Of a DNA stretch of 43,086 nt, positions 1-8,129 are shown piece after piece. Position 1 is the stretch's first letter; the number at the start of each line of letters is the position of its first letter. Both the position numbers and the translations under genes were made by a program. The stretch spans positions 1 through 43,086 of the forward strand of contig NZ_JASDDG010000035.1 in NCBI RefSeq assembly GCF_030407495.1, in the 5' to 3' direction. The notes beneath the pieces were generated by a model. That model was not told the DNA's origin. It was given only the letters and a program-made list of their open reading frames with translations, and searched no databases. The DNA comes from Arthrobacter sp. APC 3897. GTDB taxonomy: Bacteria; Actinomycetota; Actinomycetes; Actinomycetales; Micrococcaceae.

Positions 1-141
1 CGGAAACAACCAGTTCAACCAATTAAAATAATTGGTATCAATAAACTTGGCACACTATTGAGTTCTCAAACAACAGACTGCTTCCGGCACCAACAGGCTC
101 AGATCCAAGGGATCTTCCGCTCTGCATCGCTCCGGAGCAAC
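1..141 (-). other. rrn leader: Leader region of an rRNA operon lying beyond the left edge
   Basis: Read on the minus strand, this stretch contains GTTTGAGAACTCAATAG followed by GTGCC (within 49-75). This is the boxA-like antitermination and processing element typical of actinobacterial rRNA leaders and spacers. It is followed by AT-rich sequence running to the left edge. A strong promoter facing left sits just upstream at 148-176. The inference is that the 16S gene starts a short distance left of base 1; no mature rRNA sequence is inside the window. Confidence 0.75.
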
Positions 142-147
142 TTTTCA

Positions 148-176
148 ATCTTACCGCTCCGATCAGGGCCTGTCAA
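148..176 (-). promoter_or_regulatory. Near-consensus housekeeping-sigma promoter for the rRNA operon
   Basis: On the minus strand a perfect TTGACA (176-171) is separated by exactly 17 bases from TAAGAT (153-148). This is the closest match to the principal sigma factor consensus seen in the window. Transcription would start near 141 and run left through the boxA-like leader, so this is most likely an rRNA operon promoter. It faces away from the glg genes. A small hairpin with a UUCG-type loop (208-221) lies just upstream. Confidence 0.85.
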
Positions 177-295
177 AACGGCTGTTTGTCCTGCCGGCGA
201 ACCGGAGAGAGCCGAAGCTCTGTGACGCTCAGCTGTTCTCGTTTCCTCGATCAGCGCGGGTATTAACTCTAGCACGGTTTAACGGTCGTGGCGCA

Positions 296-327
296 CCAGG
301 CCCTGAGTTGCTGAGGCCAGGGCCTGG
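296..327 (-). terminator. GC-rich hairpin after the glg operon
   Basis: CCAGGCCCTG (296-305) pairs perfectly with CAGGGCCTGG (318-327) across a 12-base loop, 21 bases past the glgB stop codon. There is no clear U-tract on the minus strand, so it would be a U-less actinobacterial hairpin terminator. It would also insulate the rRNA promoter that follows in the same direction. Confidence 0.5.
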
Positions 328-347
328 CGCACCGCGAAGTGCCCGGG

Positions 348-3300
348 CTAAACGTCCTTAGGCTTCAGATACAGCACACCCAGCGGCGGCACCGTAAGTG
401 TCGCTGAAGCGGGCTGCCCGTTGCAGGCGCCCTCCTCTGCGATAACAACACCCATGTTGCCCACTCCTGAACCGCCAAACTCCGCCGCGTCGGTGTTGAG
501 CGCCTCCACCCATTCACCGGCCCACGGCAGGCCGAGCCGGAAGTTTTCATGGGGGGTTCCGGCAAAGTTGGCAATACACACCAGCGGGTTGCCCTGATGG
601 TCGTACCGGATGAAGGACAGTGCGTTGCGGGCGCCGTCGTTCTCGTTGATCCACTGGAAGCCGGCGGGCTCGTTGTCCCGGTCGAAGAGCGCCGGTGTAT
701 TCCGGTAGATCTCGTTGAGCTGGCGAACCAGCAGCTGCACGCCCTTATGCTGCGGGGTGTCAGTCAGGAACCAGTCCAAGCCGTATTGTTCCGACCATTC
801 AGCTTCCTGGGCGAATTCCGTACCCATGAAGATCAGCTGCTTACCCGGATGTGCCCACTGGAACGCCAGGTACGCACGCAGGTTGGCCAGCTGCTGCCAG
901 CGGTCACCGGGCATCTTCCGCAGCAGCGAACCCTTGCCGTGCACAACTTCGTCGTGGCTGATCGGCAGGAGGAAGTTCTCCGTATAGGCGTAAACCAGTG
1001 AGAACGTCAGCTTTGCGTGGTGGTACATCCGGTTAATGGGGTCCTCGGACATGTACTCCAAGGTGTCGTGCATCCACCCCATGTTCCATTTCAGGCCGAA
1101 TCCCAAACCGCCGCTGCTGGTGGGCTGGGTAACTCCCGGGAACGCGGTGGACTCTTCCGCAATCATCACGATGCCGGGAACCCTGCGGTACGCGGTGGCG
1201 TTGACTTCCTGCAGGAAGGAGATGGCCTCAAGGTTTTCCCTGCCGCCGAAGGCGTTGGGACGCCACTGATCCGCGGGGCGGGAGTAGTCCAGGTACAGCA
1301 TGGAGGCCACGGCATCTACGCGTAGTCCATCGATGTGGAACTCTTCAAGCCAATAGATCGCGTTCGCGACGAGGAAGTTGCGGACCTCACGGCGTCCGTA
1401 ATCGAAAATGAGCGTGCCCCAGTCGGGCTGTTCGCCGCGGAGCGGATCTCCGTGTTCGTACAGGGTCTGGCCGTCGAATTTGGCCAGTGCCCACTCGTCC
1501 TTGGGGAAGTGCCCCGGAACCCAGTCCAGGATGACGCCGATGCCTTCCTGGTGCAGCTTATCCACCAGGTACCGGAAGTCATCCGGATGCCCAAAACGCG
1601 CCGTGGGAGCGAAGTAGGAGGTGATTTGGTAACCCCACGAGCCGCCGAAGGGATGCTCGGCGACGGGCATGAACTCTACGTGGGTGAATCCCTGCCACTT
1701 CACGTATTCGGCCAACTGGTCCGCCAGCTGGCGGTAGTCCAGGCCCAGGCGCCACGATCCAAGATGGACTTCGTAGACGCTCATGGGTGCGTTGTGCGGG
1801 TCCCGGGCAGCCCGGGCTTCCATCCACTCTGCATCCTGGAACACGTAAGTGGACTCAACCACCCGGGACCCGGTCAGCGGCGGAACCTCAGTGGCCTGCG
1901 CCAGCGGGTCGGCCTTGTCACGCCACACTCCGTCGCTGCCGAGTATCTCGTACTTGTAGCGTGCGCCGGGCTCAACTCCGGGAATGAACAGCTCCCAGAC
2001 TCCTGAGCCGCCAAGGGAACGCATGGCGTGCATCCGGCCGTCCCAGGCGTTGAAGTCACCCTTCACGCGCACGGCCTGGGCGTTGGGTGCCCACACGGCA
2101 AAGCTCACGCCGTCAATGTCACCGAGAATCGACTTGTAATGGTGCAGGTTTGCGCCCAGCACAGTCCACAACTTTTCGTGCCGGCCTTCACCAATAAGGT
2201 GCAGGTCAATTTCTCCCAGCGACGGCAGGAACCGGTATGGATCGTCGAACAGCTGCGGCGCAAGGCCTTCGTAGGCCACTTCGAGGCGGTAATCAGGAAC
2301 CTGTCCGGGCCGCTCCGCGGGGAGCGTTCCCACCCAGATCCCGTTGTGCTCGTGCTGCAGATCAATCCGCCCGTCAGCGGTGACGGCCACCACTGCCTTG
2401 GCCAGCGGACGCAGGGTGCGGATGGTCACCAGCCCCCGGTCGTCCACATGGGCACCCAGCACCGCGTGCGGCTGGTGATAGCGGCCCTCGGACACGGCCT
2501 GCAGCACATCCGGGGATACCGGCAGCGGGTTGCGGTGCGCCGGCTTCACTGAAGCCTCGCCGGCGGCCGGTACGACGACGTCGTCCGCTTTGGCGGGAAG
2601 CGCAGGTTCCGAAGGACGGTTCCCCCTGGGAGCGGAGGCTGGGTTCTTAGTCACTGAATTCTCTTCCTGACTGCTGGTTCCGTGGACCTGCCTGCGTGCC
2701 TGCTCCAAAATCTGCCGAACGGCAGAAACAGGCACACGGACCCAGTCGGGACGGTTCCGAATTTCGTAGACAACTTCATAAAGGGCCTTGTCCAGCCACA
2801 GGGCCAGATACAGCGGATCACTTCGGTTGATCTGAGTGCCGGTTTCCTTCTCATAGCCGCGCAGGAACGCCTCAGACGCGTTGGCTGCCCAGCGTGCGGC
2901 ATCAAGACCGCGGCGCTGCTGTTCCTTTTGGCCTGCAGCGCCTGCCTCGGCGGCGCCTTCCACCAGGGCCACCCCGGCTGCGTAGTCAAGGGAGCGCAGC
3001 ATGCCCACAACGTCACGGAGCGGAACATCCGGAACGCTCCGTTCAGCGGCCGGCCGAAGCGGCTCGCCTTCAAAGTCCAGCACCATCCAGCCGTGGGTGC
3101 CTGATTTCAGTACCTGGCCCAAGTGATAGTCAGCGTGAATGCGCTGGAGGTTGGGGAGCTTTTCGAGATTGCTGATCTGGCGCAGCAGGTACTCCAGCGG
3201 TTCGTCGTACTCCCCCACGTAGCTCCGGGCTTCTTTCCAGGCCCAGCGGATCCGGTTTTCGAGGGACTCGAGGAAGGCGGAGCGTTCCGCCGCACTGGGA

Positions 3301-4121
3301 GGTTCGCTGCCGAAGGCCTGTGCCAGCTGCTGGTGGATGCGGCCGGTGACGGCACCCAGCTCTTCAGCCTCGGAGGTGAAATCTGAATTCTCCAGTGCGG
3401 CGTTCGACGCCGGACGCCAGGCGTCTTCGCTGTTGGGAATGAACTCGCGCAGGACGCTGAGGTCTCCGGTCACCCAGGCGCCGTTGTCATCCAGCGGATT
3501 CCGCCAGCTACCAGTTACCCACCCGAAGGTGGTCGGCACGTCGGCGGAGCCCATGGCCGTGAGCTTGGCGCTGACCTGTACGTCGGGGCTCTCTCCGGCG
3601 GCGAGCACCCGGTAGAACTTGATGATTAGCTGGTTGGGCCGGGCGGGCACCACCACGGAGGTGTTGGACTGCTCGCCCTTCATGAGCTTGGAATCCACAA
3701 CGCTGTCGAAGGGCGGCCAGTCCGCGAATCCGGCCAACGCGATGCCGTGCGTGTGTCCGTCCACGGACGAGGACCGGGAACGCATCAGTTCCAGCCACGC
3801 CGTAACGAAAACCGGATCAGCGGTGCCGTCATACAGCCAGCGCTCACCGAGCTCGGCGTGCCGGGCGCGGCCCAGCAGTGAGCCTGCGAGCTCAGGGGCC
3901 GGCTCGCTGCGATAGCTGACGGGCACATTAATGATGTCCGTCCGCTGACCCGAGCTCACGGCAATGAGGTGGACCTCGAGCTCCACCGCGCCGGTCGGGT
4001 CCTCCAAACGGACTCCGCCCACGCGCTCCAGGGAAATCTCACGCCCCTTCGCAGGGAACCATCGCTGCTGCGGCAGCCAGGCGGTCAGGAGTTCAGGCAG
4101 TGACGGAGTCAACTGGCTCAT
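348..4121 (-). CDS. glgB: Fused maltokinase / 1,4-alpha-glucan branching enzyme
   Basis: A bifunctional protein of 1257 aa. Residues 1 to about 475 are a maltokinase (Mak/Pep2): an N-terminal cap starting [16 protein letters not shown], then kinase-like motifs HADYHLGQ (about 330) and VLDFEGEP (about 350). It phosphorylates maltose to maltose-1-phosphate, the GlgE substrate. A linker rich in Pro, Ala and Ser (about 476-535) leads to a complete GH13 branching enzyme: an early-set domain ([13 protein letters not shown]), [10 protein letters not shown] with nucleophile Asp936, AEEST with the general acid near 989, and SHDEVVHGK with Asp near 1057. It introduces alpha-1,6 branches into glucan. 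The start codon overlaps the treS stop (ATGA), so the gene is translationally coupled as the last gene of glgE-treS-mak::glgB. At the junction an internal GTG (2654) preceded by GGAAGAG could also start a free 768-residue branching enzyme. Confidence 0.96.
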   Translation of the reverse strand: MSQLTPSLPELLTAWLPQQRWFPAKGREISLERVGGVRLEDPTGAVELEVHLIAVSSGQRTDIINVPVSYRSEPAPELAGSLLGRARHAELGERWLYDGTADPVFVTAWLELMRSRSSSVDGHTHGIALAGFADWPPFDSVVDSKLMKGEQSNTSVVVPARPNQLIIKFYRVLAAGESPDVQVSAKLTAMGSADVPTTFGWVTGSWRNPLDDNGAWVTGDLSVLREFIPNSEDAWRPASNAALENSDFTSEAEELGAVTGRIHQQLAQAFGSEPPSAAERSAFLESLENRIRWAWKEARSYVGEYDEPLEYLLRQISNLEKLPNLQRIHADYHLGQVLKSGTHGWMVLDFEGEPLRPAAERSVPDVPLRDVVGMLRSLDYAAGVALVEGAAEAGAAGQKEQQRRGLDAARWAANASEAFLRGYEKETGTQINRSDPLYLALWLDKALYEVVYEIRNRPDWVRVPVSAVRQILEQARRQVHGTSSQEENSVTKNPASAPRGNRPSEPALPAKADDVVVPAAGEASVKPAHRNPLPVSPDVLQAVSEGRYHQPHAVLGAHVDDRGLVTIRTLRPLAKAVVAVTADGRIDLQHEHNGIWVGTLPAERPGQVPDYRLEVAYEGLAPQLFDDPYRFLPSLGEIDLHLIGEGRHEKLWTVLGANLHHYKSILGDIDGVSFAVWAPNAQAVRVKGDFNAWDGRMHAMRSLGGSGVWELFIPGVEPGARYKYEILGSDGVWRDKADPLAQATEVPPLTGSRVVESTYVFQDAEWMEARAARDPHNAPMSVYEVHLGSWRLGLDYRQLADQLAEYVKWQGFTHVEFMPVAEHPFGGSWGYQITSYFAPTARFGHPDDFRYLVDKLHQEGIGVILDWVPGHFPKDEWALAKFDGQTLYEHGDPLRGEQPDWGTLIFDYGRREVRNFLVANAIYWLEEFHIDGLRVDAVASMLYLDYSRPADQWRPNAFGGRENLEAISFLQEVNATAYRRVPGIVMIAEESTAFPGVTQPTSSGGLGFGLKWNMGWMHDTLEYMSEDPINRMYHHAKLTFSLVYAYTENFLLPISHDEVVHGKGSLLRKMPGDRWQQLANLRAYLAFQWAHPGKQLIFMGTEFAQEAEWSEQYGLDWFLTDTPQHKGVQLLVRQLNEIYRNTPALFDRDNEPAGFQWINENDGARNALSFIRYDHQGNPLVCIANFAGTPHENFRLGLPWAGEWVEALNTDAAEFGGSGVGNMGVVIAEEGACNGQPASATLTVPPLGVLYLKPKDV

Positions 4122-5887
4122 TTCTTCACGGCCTCCGAAATAGGAATGAGGGGAATCGCGTCGGTCAGGGGCGAGGAAGTGTTCGACTGCGGTGAGCGCA
4201 GGCGCAGCCAGTAGAAGTCGTGGCTGCCCAGGGTCAGGGTTACCGAGCCGTCCGGCCCGAACGCCGGGAACGGGGTACCGCCGAAGGCATCGCGCAGTCC
4301 GCGGCCGGCAAACTCCGGCAGACTCATCGTGGCCGAAACCGGGTGCTGGGAGAGGTTGAAAACACAGAACATTACTTCTCCCACCTCACCCTCGGGATTA
4401 TCCGCCGGCAGCTCACGCAGGAATGCCAGCACGGACTCAGCCTCGGTGGGTACATTCCGGTAGGAGCCGAGCCCGAACGCGGGGTGGGTCCTGCGGACCA
4501 TGATCATCTGGCGGATCCAGTGCAGCAGCGAGCTGGAGCTGGCCAGCTGGGCCTCCACGTTCACGTGGTTGTAGTGGTAGACCAAAGACTGCACCACGGG
4601 CAGGTAGAGCTTGCCCGGATCAGCGGTGGAGAAGCCTGCGTTCCGGTCCGGATTCCACTGCATGGGGGTACGGGAGGCGTCACGGTCCTCGAGCCAGATG
4701 TTGTCTCCCATGCCGATTTCGTCGCCGTAATAGAGGAACGGGCTGCCGGGAAGCGAAAGCAGCAGCGCATGGATCAGTTCCACTTCCGAACGGGAGTTGT
4801 CCAGAAGCGGTGAGAGCCGGCGTCGGATACCGACGTTGGCCCGCATGCGTGAATCCGGTGCGTACCAGCCGAGCATGGCCTGGCGCTCTTCGTTGGTGAC
4901 CATTTCCAGGGTCAACTCATCGTGGTTGCGGAGGAAAGTTCCCCACTGGGCTCCTGACGGAATGTCAGGGGTTTCCTCCATGGTCTGCACAATGGGGGCA
5001 GCCTTCTGGTCGCGCAGGGCGTAGAAGAGGCGCGGCATGATCGGGAAGTGGAATGCCATGTGGCACTCGGCTCCGGTCTCGTCACCGAAGTACTCCACCA
5101 CCTCGTGCGGCATCTGGTTGGCCTCCGCCACGATGACGCGTCCGGGGTAGTTTTCATCCACCATGGTGCGCAGGTCCTTGAGGAACCGGTGCGTCGCCGG
5201 AAGGTTCTCGCAGTTGGTGCCGTCCTCTTCGAACAGGTACGGAATGGCATCGGCGCGGAACCCGTCGATGCCCTGGTCCAGCCAGAACCGGACGACGTCG
5301 AAGATAGCCTCGACAACCTTGGGATTCTCGAAGTTGAGGTCCGGCTGGTGGCTGAAGAAACGGTGCCAGTAGAACTGCCGCCGCACAGGGTCAAAAGCCC
5401 AGTTGGACTCTTCGGTATCCACGAAGATGATTCGTGCGTCTTCATACTTCTGGTCCGTATCCGACCACACGTAGAAATCGCCGTAGGGTCCGTCCGGATC
5501 GCTGCGGGATTCTTCGAACCACGGATGCTTGTCCGAGGTGTGGTTCAGCGGCAGGTCGATGATCACGCGCACGCCGCGGGCGTGGGCTTCAGCGACCAGC
5601 CGCTTAAAGTCGCTGATGGTTCCGAACTCGTCCAGGACATCGTAGTAGTCAGAGATGTCGTATCCGCCGTCCCGGAGGGGTGACTTGAAGAACGGGGGAA
5701 GCCAGAGGCAGTCCACACCGAGCCACTGCAGATAGTCGAGTTTGTCGATCAGACCGGTGAAGTCCCCGGACCCGTCTCCGTTGGCATCAGCGAAGCCGCG
5801 CACGAGCACTTCATAGAAAACTGCTTTGCGGTACCAGTGCGGGTCATTGGTGAGACCGGGAGCGTGCAGCTGAAACGGGTTGGGCAC
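4118..5887 (-). CDS. treS: Maltose alpha-D-glucosyltransferase (trehalose synthase)
   Basis: A GH13 enzyme of 589 aa interconverting trehalose and maltose; in the GlgE pathway it supplies maltose to maltokinase. The N-terminus ([20 protein letters not shown]) and the motifs GFRADAIPY (nucleophile Asp213), VIVAEANQ (acid/base Glu255) and LRNHDEL (Asp323) are all intact. The length fits stand-alone TreS proteins, so the maltokinase is fused to GlgB here rather than to TreS. The start is GTG at 5887, sharing one base with the glgE TAG stop (TAGTG) and preceded by GGAGGAA. The stop overlaps the start of the fusion gene. It is the middle gene of a tightly coupled three-gene operon. Confidence 0.96.
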   Translation of the reverse strand: MPNPFQLHAPGLTNDPHWYRKAVFYEVLVRGFADANGDGSGDFTGLIDKLDYLQWLGVDCLWLPPFFKSPLRDGGYDISDYYDVLDEFGTISDFKRLVAEAHARGVRVIIDLPLNHTSDKHPWFEESRSDPDGPYGDFYVWSDTDQKYEDARIIFVDTEESNWAFDPVRRQFYWHRFFSHQPDLNFENPKVVEAIFDVVRFWLDQGIDGFRADAIPYLFEEDGTNCENLPATHRFLKDLRTMVDENYPGRVIVAEANQMPHEVVEYFGDETGAECHMAFHFPIMPRLFYALRDQKAAPIVQTMEETPDIPSGAQWGTFLRNHDELTLEMVTNEERQAMLGWYAPDSRMRANVGIRRRLSPLLDNSRSEVELIHALLLSLPGSPFLYYGDEIGMGDNIWLEDRDASRTPMQWNPDRNAGFSTADPGKLYLPVVQSLVYHYNHVNVEAQLASSSSLLHWIRQMIMVRRTHPAFGLGSYRNVPTEAESVLAFLRELPADNPEGEVGEVMFCVFNLSQHPVSATMSLPEFAGRGLRDAFGGTPFPAFGPDGSVTLTLGSHDFYWLRLRSPQSNTSSPLTDAIPLIPISEAVKK

Positions 5888-7938
5888 TAGGAGTTCCTCC
5901 GAACTGACAGGATGTGTGCGGGTTCAAAATGGGCGTCCAGCCGGACGTAATTGTGAGCTCCCCAGCGCCAGCTCTGGCCGCTGAGAAGATCATCCACCCA
6001 GAAGGTTCCGTCGTCGTTGAAGTCCTTCGGATCGAGGTGCAGTGCTTCCAGATTCAGCGATACGCCGCATTCGCGGGCGCTGTGCGGATCCGTGTTCACC
6101 ACGATGATCAGAGTGTCCCTGCTGGCGGGGTCCCCTGGCCGGACCTCCTTGTGCTTGGAGTACGCCACGATTGACTCGTCCGTGGTGGAATGCACTGTCA
6201 GGTTCTGCAGGTCCCCCAGCGCCGGGTGTGTGTGCCGGATTTCGTTCAGCCGGGTGATGTACGGGGCAAGGCTCCTGCCCTCCGCCTCCGCGGCAGCGAA
6301 GTCACGCTCCTTGTACTCGAACTTTTCGTTGTCGATGTACTCTTCGGCACCGGGACGGGCCACATGCTCAAACAGCTCGTAGCCGGCGTAAACACCCCAC
6401 AGCGGGCTGGCGGTGGAGGCCAGGACGGCGCGGATTTTGAAAGCCGCAGGACCGCCGTACTGCAGGAACTCGGTCAGGATGTCCGGAGTATTGACGAAGA
6501 AGTTCGGCCGGAAGAAGGCCGCAGTTTCGGATGAGACCTCGGTGAAGTATTCCTCCAGTTCCTTGCGGGTGTTCCGCCAGGTGAAGTAGGTGTAAGACTG
6601 CTGGAAGCCGGCCATGCCCAGGGCGTGCATCATGGGCGGGCGGGTGAACGCTTCGGCCAGGAAAATGACTTCCGGGTGCTTCTCATTGACCGTTTTGATC
6701 AGCCATTCCCAGAACATCAGGGGCTTGGTGTGCGGGTTGTCCACACGGAAAATCTTGACGCCGTGGCCAATCCACATCAGCACGATCCGCAGGATCTCCT
6801 CCGACAAACCCGTGAAGTCGTTGTCGAAGTTCAGGGGATAGATGTCCTGGTACTTCTTCGGCGGGTTTTCGGCGTAGGCGATCGAGCCGTCCACGCGTGT
6901 GGTGAACCATTCCGGATGACTCGTCACCCAGGGGTGGTCCGGGGACGCCTGCAGGGCCAGGTCGATGGCCACTTCCAGGCCCAGTTCCCGGGCCGTGTCC
7001 ACGAATGCATCGAAGTCCTCGAAGGTGCCCAAATCCGGATGAATGGCGTCATGGCCGCCCTCGGAGGATCCAATCGCCCAAGGGGAACCGGGATCCCCGG
7101 GGCCGGCAACCAGCGTGTTGTTCGGGCCCTTCCGGTGGGTCACGCCGATCGGATGAACCGGCGGAAGATAGATGACATCAAAGCGCATGTCCGCTACCCG
7201 CTGCAGGCTGCGCGCGGCGGTACGGAAGGTCCCCGAAGTCCACTCCCGGGTTGCGGGATCAAGTTTGGCACCCTCGGAGCGGGGAAAGAACTCATACCAG
7301 GCACCGCGGCCGGCCAGCTCACGCTCAACGTGGAGGGGGAACCGGGGGCTTCTGGTGACGAGGTCACGGATCGGGTCCCGGTCCAGGACAGCCAGAACGG
7401 CATCGGAACCTGCTGCGGCGAGCCGGTCATCCACGGGCAGGCCGGTGTCTGCGAGCGCTGCGGCCGCAGCCTCAAAGACCCTTGCATCGTCGCCGTTGCG
7501 CTCCTGTGCGGCAGCCCGGAACAGCGCAGCCCCCTCAGCGAGCATCAATTCCGTGTCCACGCCGGCTTTGATCTTCACCTCGGCGTTGTGATGCCAGGTG
7601 GAGTACACATCAGCCCAGCCCTCGACGGCGAAGCTCCAGGCGCCGGTGCCTTCGGGCCGGAGCAGCCCGCCCCAGCGGTCCAGACCGATTCCCACCGGGT
7701 GCATCCGCACCCGCTGTATCTCGGTGCCCTCAGGGTCATACAGGACTGCGCTGACACCCACAAGGTCGTGGCCTTCGCGGAAGACTGTGGCCCCGATGAC
7801 GAGGTCCTCACCCGGAATGGCTTTCGCCGGAATGCGTCCGCATTCGACCACCGGGGTCACATTGATGATGGGAATCCGGCCGAACCGGAGTTCCGCAGCG
7901 GGCAGGTCATTGGATGGCATCGCACTGGAACTGGTCAC
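5887..7938 (-). CDS. glgE: Alpha-1,4-glucan:maltose-1-phosphate maltosyltransferase
   Basis: A GH13 subfamily 3 enzyme (683 aa) that transfers maltosyl units from maltose-1-phosphate onto growing alpha-1,4-glucan in the cytoplasm. The N-terminal domain begins GRIPIINVTPVVECGRIPAK, typical of GlgE. The motifs KIFRVDNPHTKP (nucleophile Asp400) and VIFLAEAFTRPP (acid/base Glu429) lie close to the positions known for the Streptomyces enzyme. It is the first gene of the glgE-treS-mak::glgB operon, divergent from glgP as in Mycobacterium tuberculosis. The GTG start at 7938 has no ribosome binding site; TAACGT ends seven bases before it, suggesting a leaderless mRNA. An ATG at 7920 is the alternative start. 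Confidence 0.96.
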   Translation of the reverse strand: MTSSSAMPSNDLPAAELRFGRIPIINVTPVVECGRIPAKAIPGEDLVIGATVFREGHDLVGVSAVLYDPEGTEIQRVRMHPVGIGLDRWGGLLRPEGTGAWSFAVEGWADVYSTWHHNAEVKIKAGVDTELMLAEGAALFRAAAQERNGDDARVFEAAAAALADTGLPVDDRLAAAGSDAVLAVLDRDPIRDLVTRSPRFPLHVERELAGRGAWYEFFPRSEGAKLDPATREWTSGTFRTAARSLQRVADMRFDVIYLPPVHPIGVTHRKGPNNTLVAGPGDPGSPWAIGSSEGGHDAIHPDLGTFEDFDAFVDTARELGLEVAIDLALQASPDHPWVTSHPEWFTTRVDGSIAYAENPPKKYQDIYPLNFDNDFTGLSEEILRIVLMWIGHGVKIFRVDNPHTKPLMFWEWLIKTVNEKHPEVIFLAEAFTRPPMMHALGMAGFQQSYTYFTWRNTRKELEEYFTEVSSETAAFFRPNFFVNTPDILTEFLQYGGPAAFKIRAVLASTASPLWGVYAGYELFEHVARPGAEEYIDNEKFEYKERDFAAAEAEGRSLAPYITRLNEIRHTHPALGDLQNLTVHSTTDESIVAYSKHKEVRPGDPASRDTLIIVVNTDPHSARECGVSLNLEALHLDPKDFNDDGTFWVDDLLSGQSWRWGAHNYVRLDAHFEPAHILSVRRNS

Positions 7939-7945
7939 AGACTAG

Positions 7946-7951
7946 ACGTTA
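7946..7951 (-). promoter_or_regulatory. -10 box TAACGT for leaderless glgE
   Basis: TAACGT on the minus strand lies seven bases before the GTG start, with no Shine-Dalgarno sequence in between. This fits the TANNNT leaderless signature of actinobacteria. No convincing -35 is seen. Confidence 0.55.
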
Positions 7952-7956
7952 GCGAT

Positions 7957-7970
7957 ATTCTGAGCAGAAT
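7957..7970. promoter_or_regulatory. Palindrome ATTCTG-AG-CAGAAT between glgE and glgP
   Basis: A perfect 14-base inverted repeat in the 191-base divergent promoter region, just upstream of the glgE -10 box. Its position suggests an operator that could control the glgE operon and possibly glgP. The binding protein is unknown. Confidence 0.4.
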
Positions 7971-8116
7971 GCTAAGGCAACGTACTTTCCGGAGTTTCGC
8001 CGCAGGTGGGGCCCTGTATTGGGGCCTTTTTCCCCTAGCTCCGGGCCGGAGACGGATTTGACCGTAATCTGACAGATTACCCGCGCCACCCATCCCCCTC
8101 AGGGCACGGTTTGCGC

Positions 8117-8122
8117 TAGCGT
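8117..8122 (+). promoter_or_regulatory. -10 box TAGCGT for leaderless glgP
   Basis: TAGCGT lies seven bases before the GTG start at 8130, with no ribosome binding site. This mirrors the arrangement at divergent glgE. Confidence 0.5.
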
Positions 8123-8129
8123 AACTCGG

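Noticed and set aside
6625-8061. Long plus-strand open frame of 478 codons across glgE
   Set aside because: It is antisense to a clear glgE gene; long shadow frames are expected at this GC content and the translation resembles no family.
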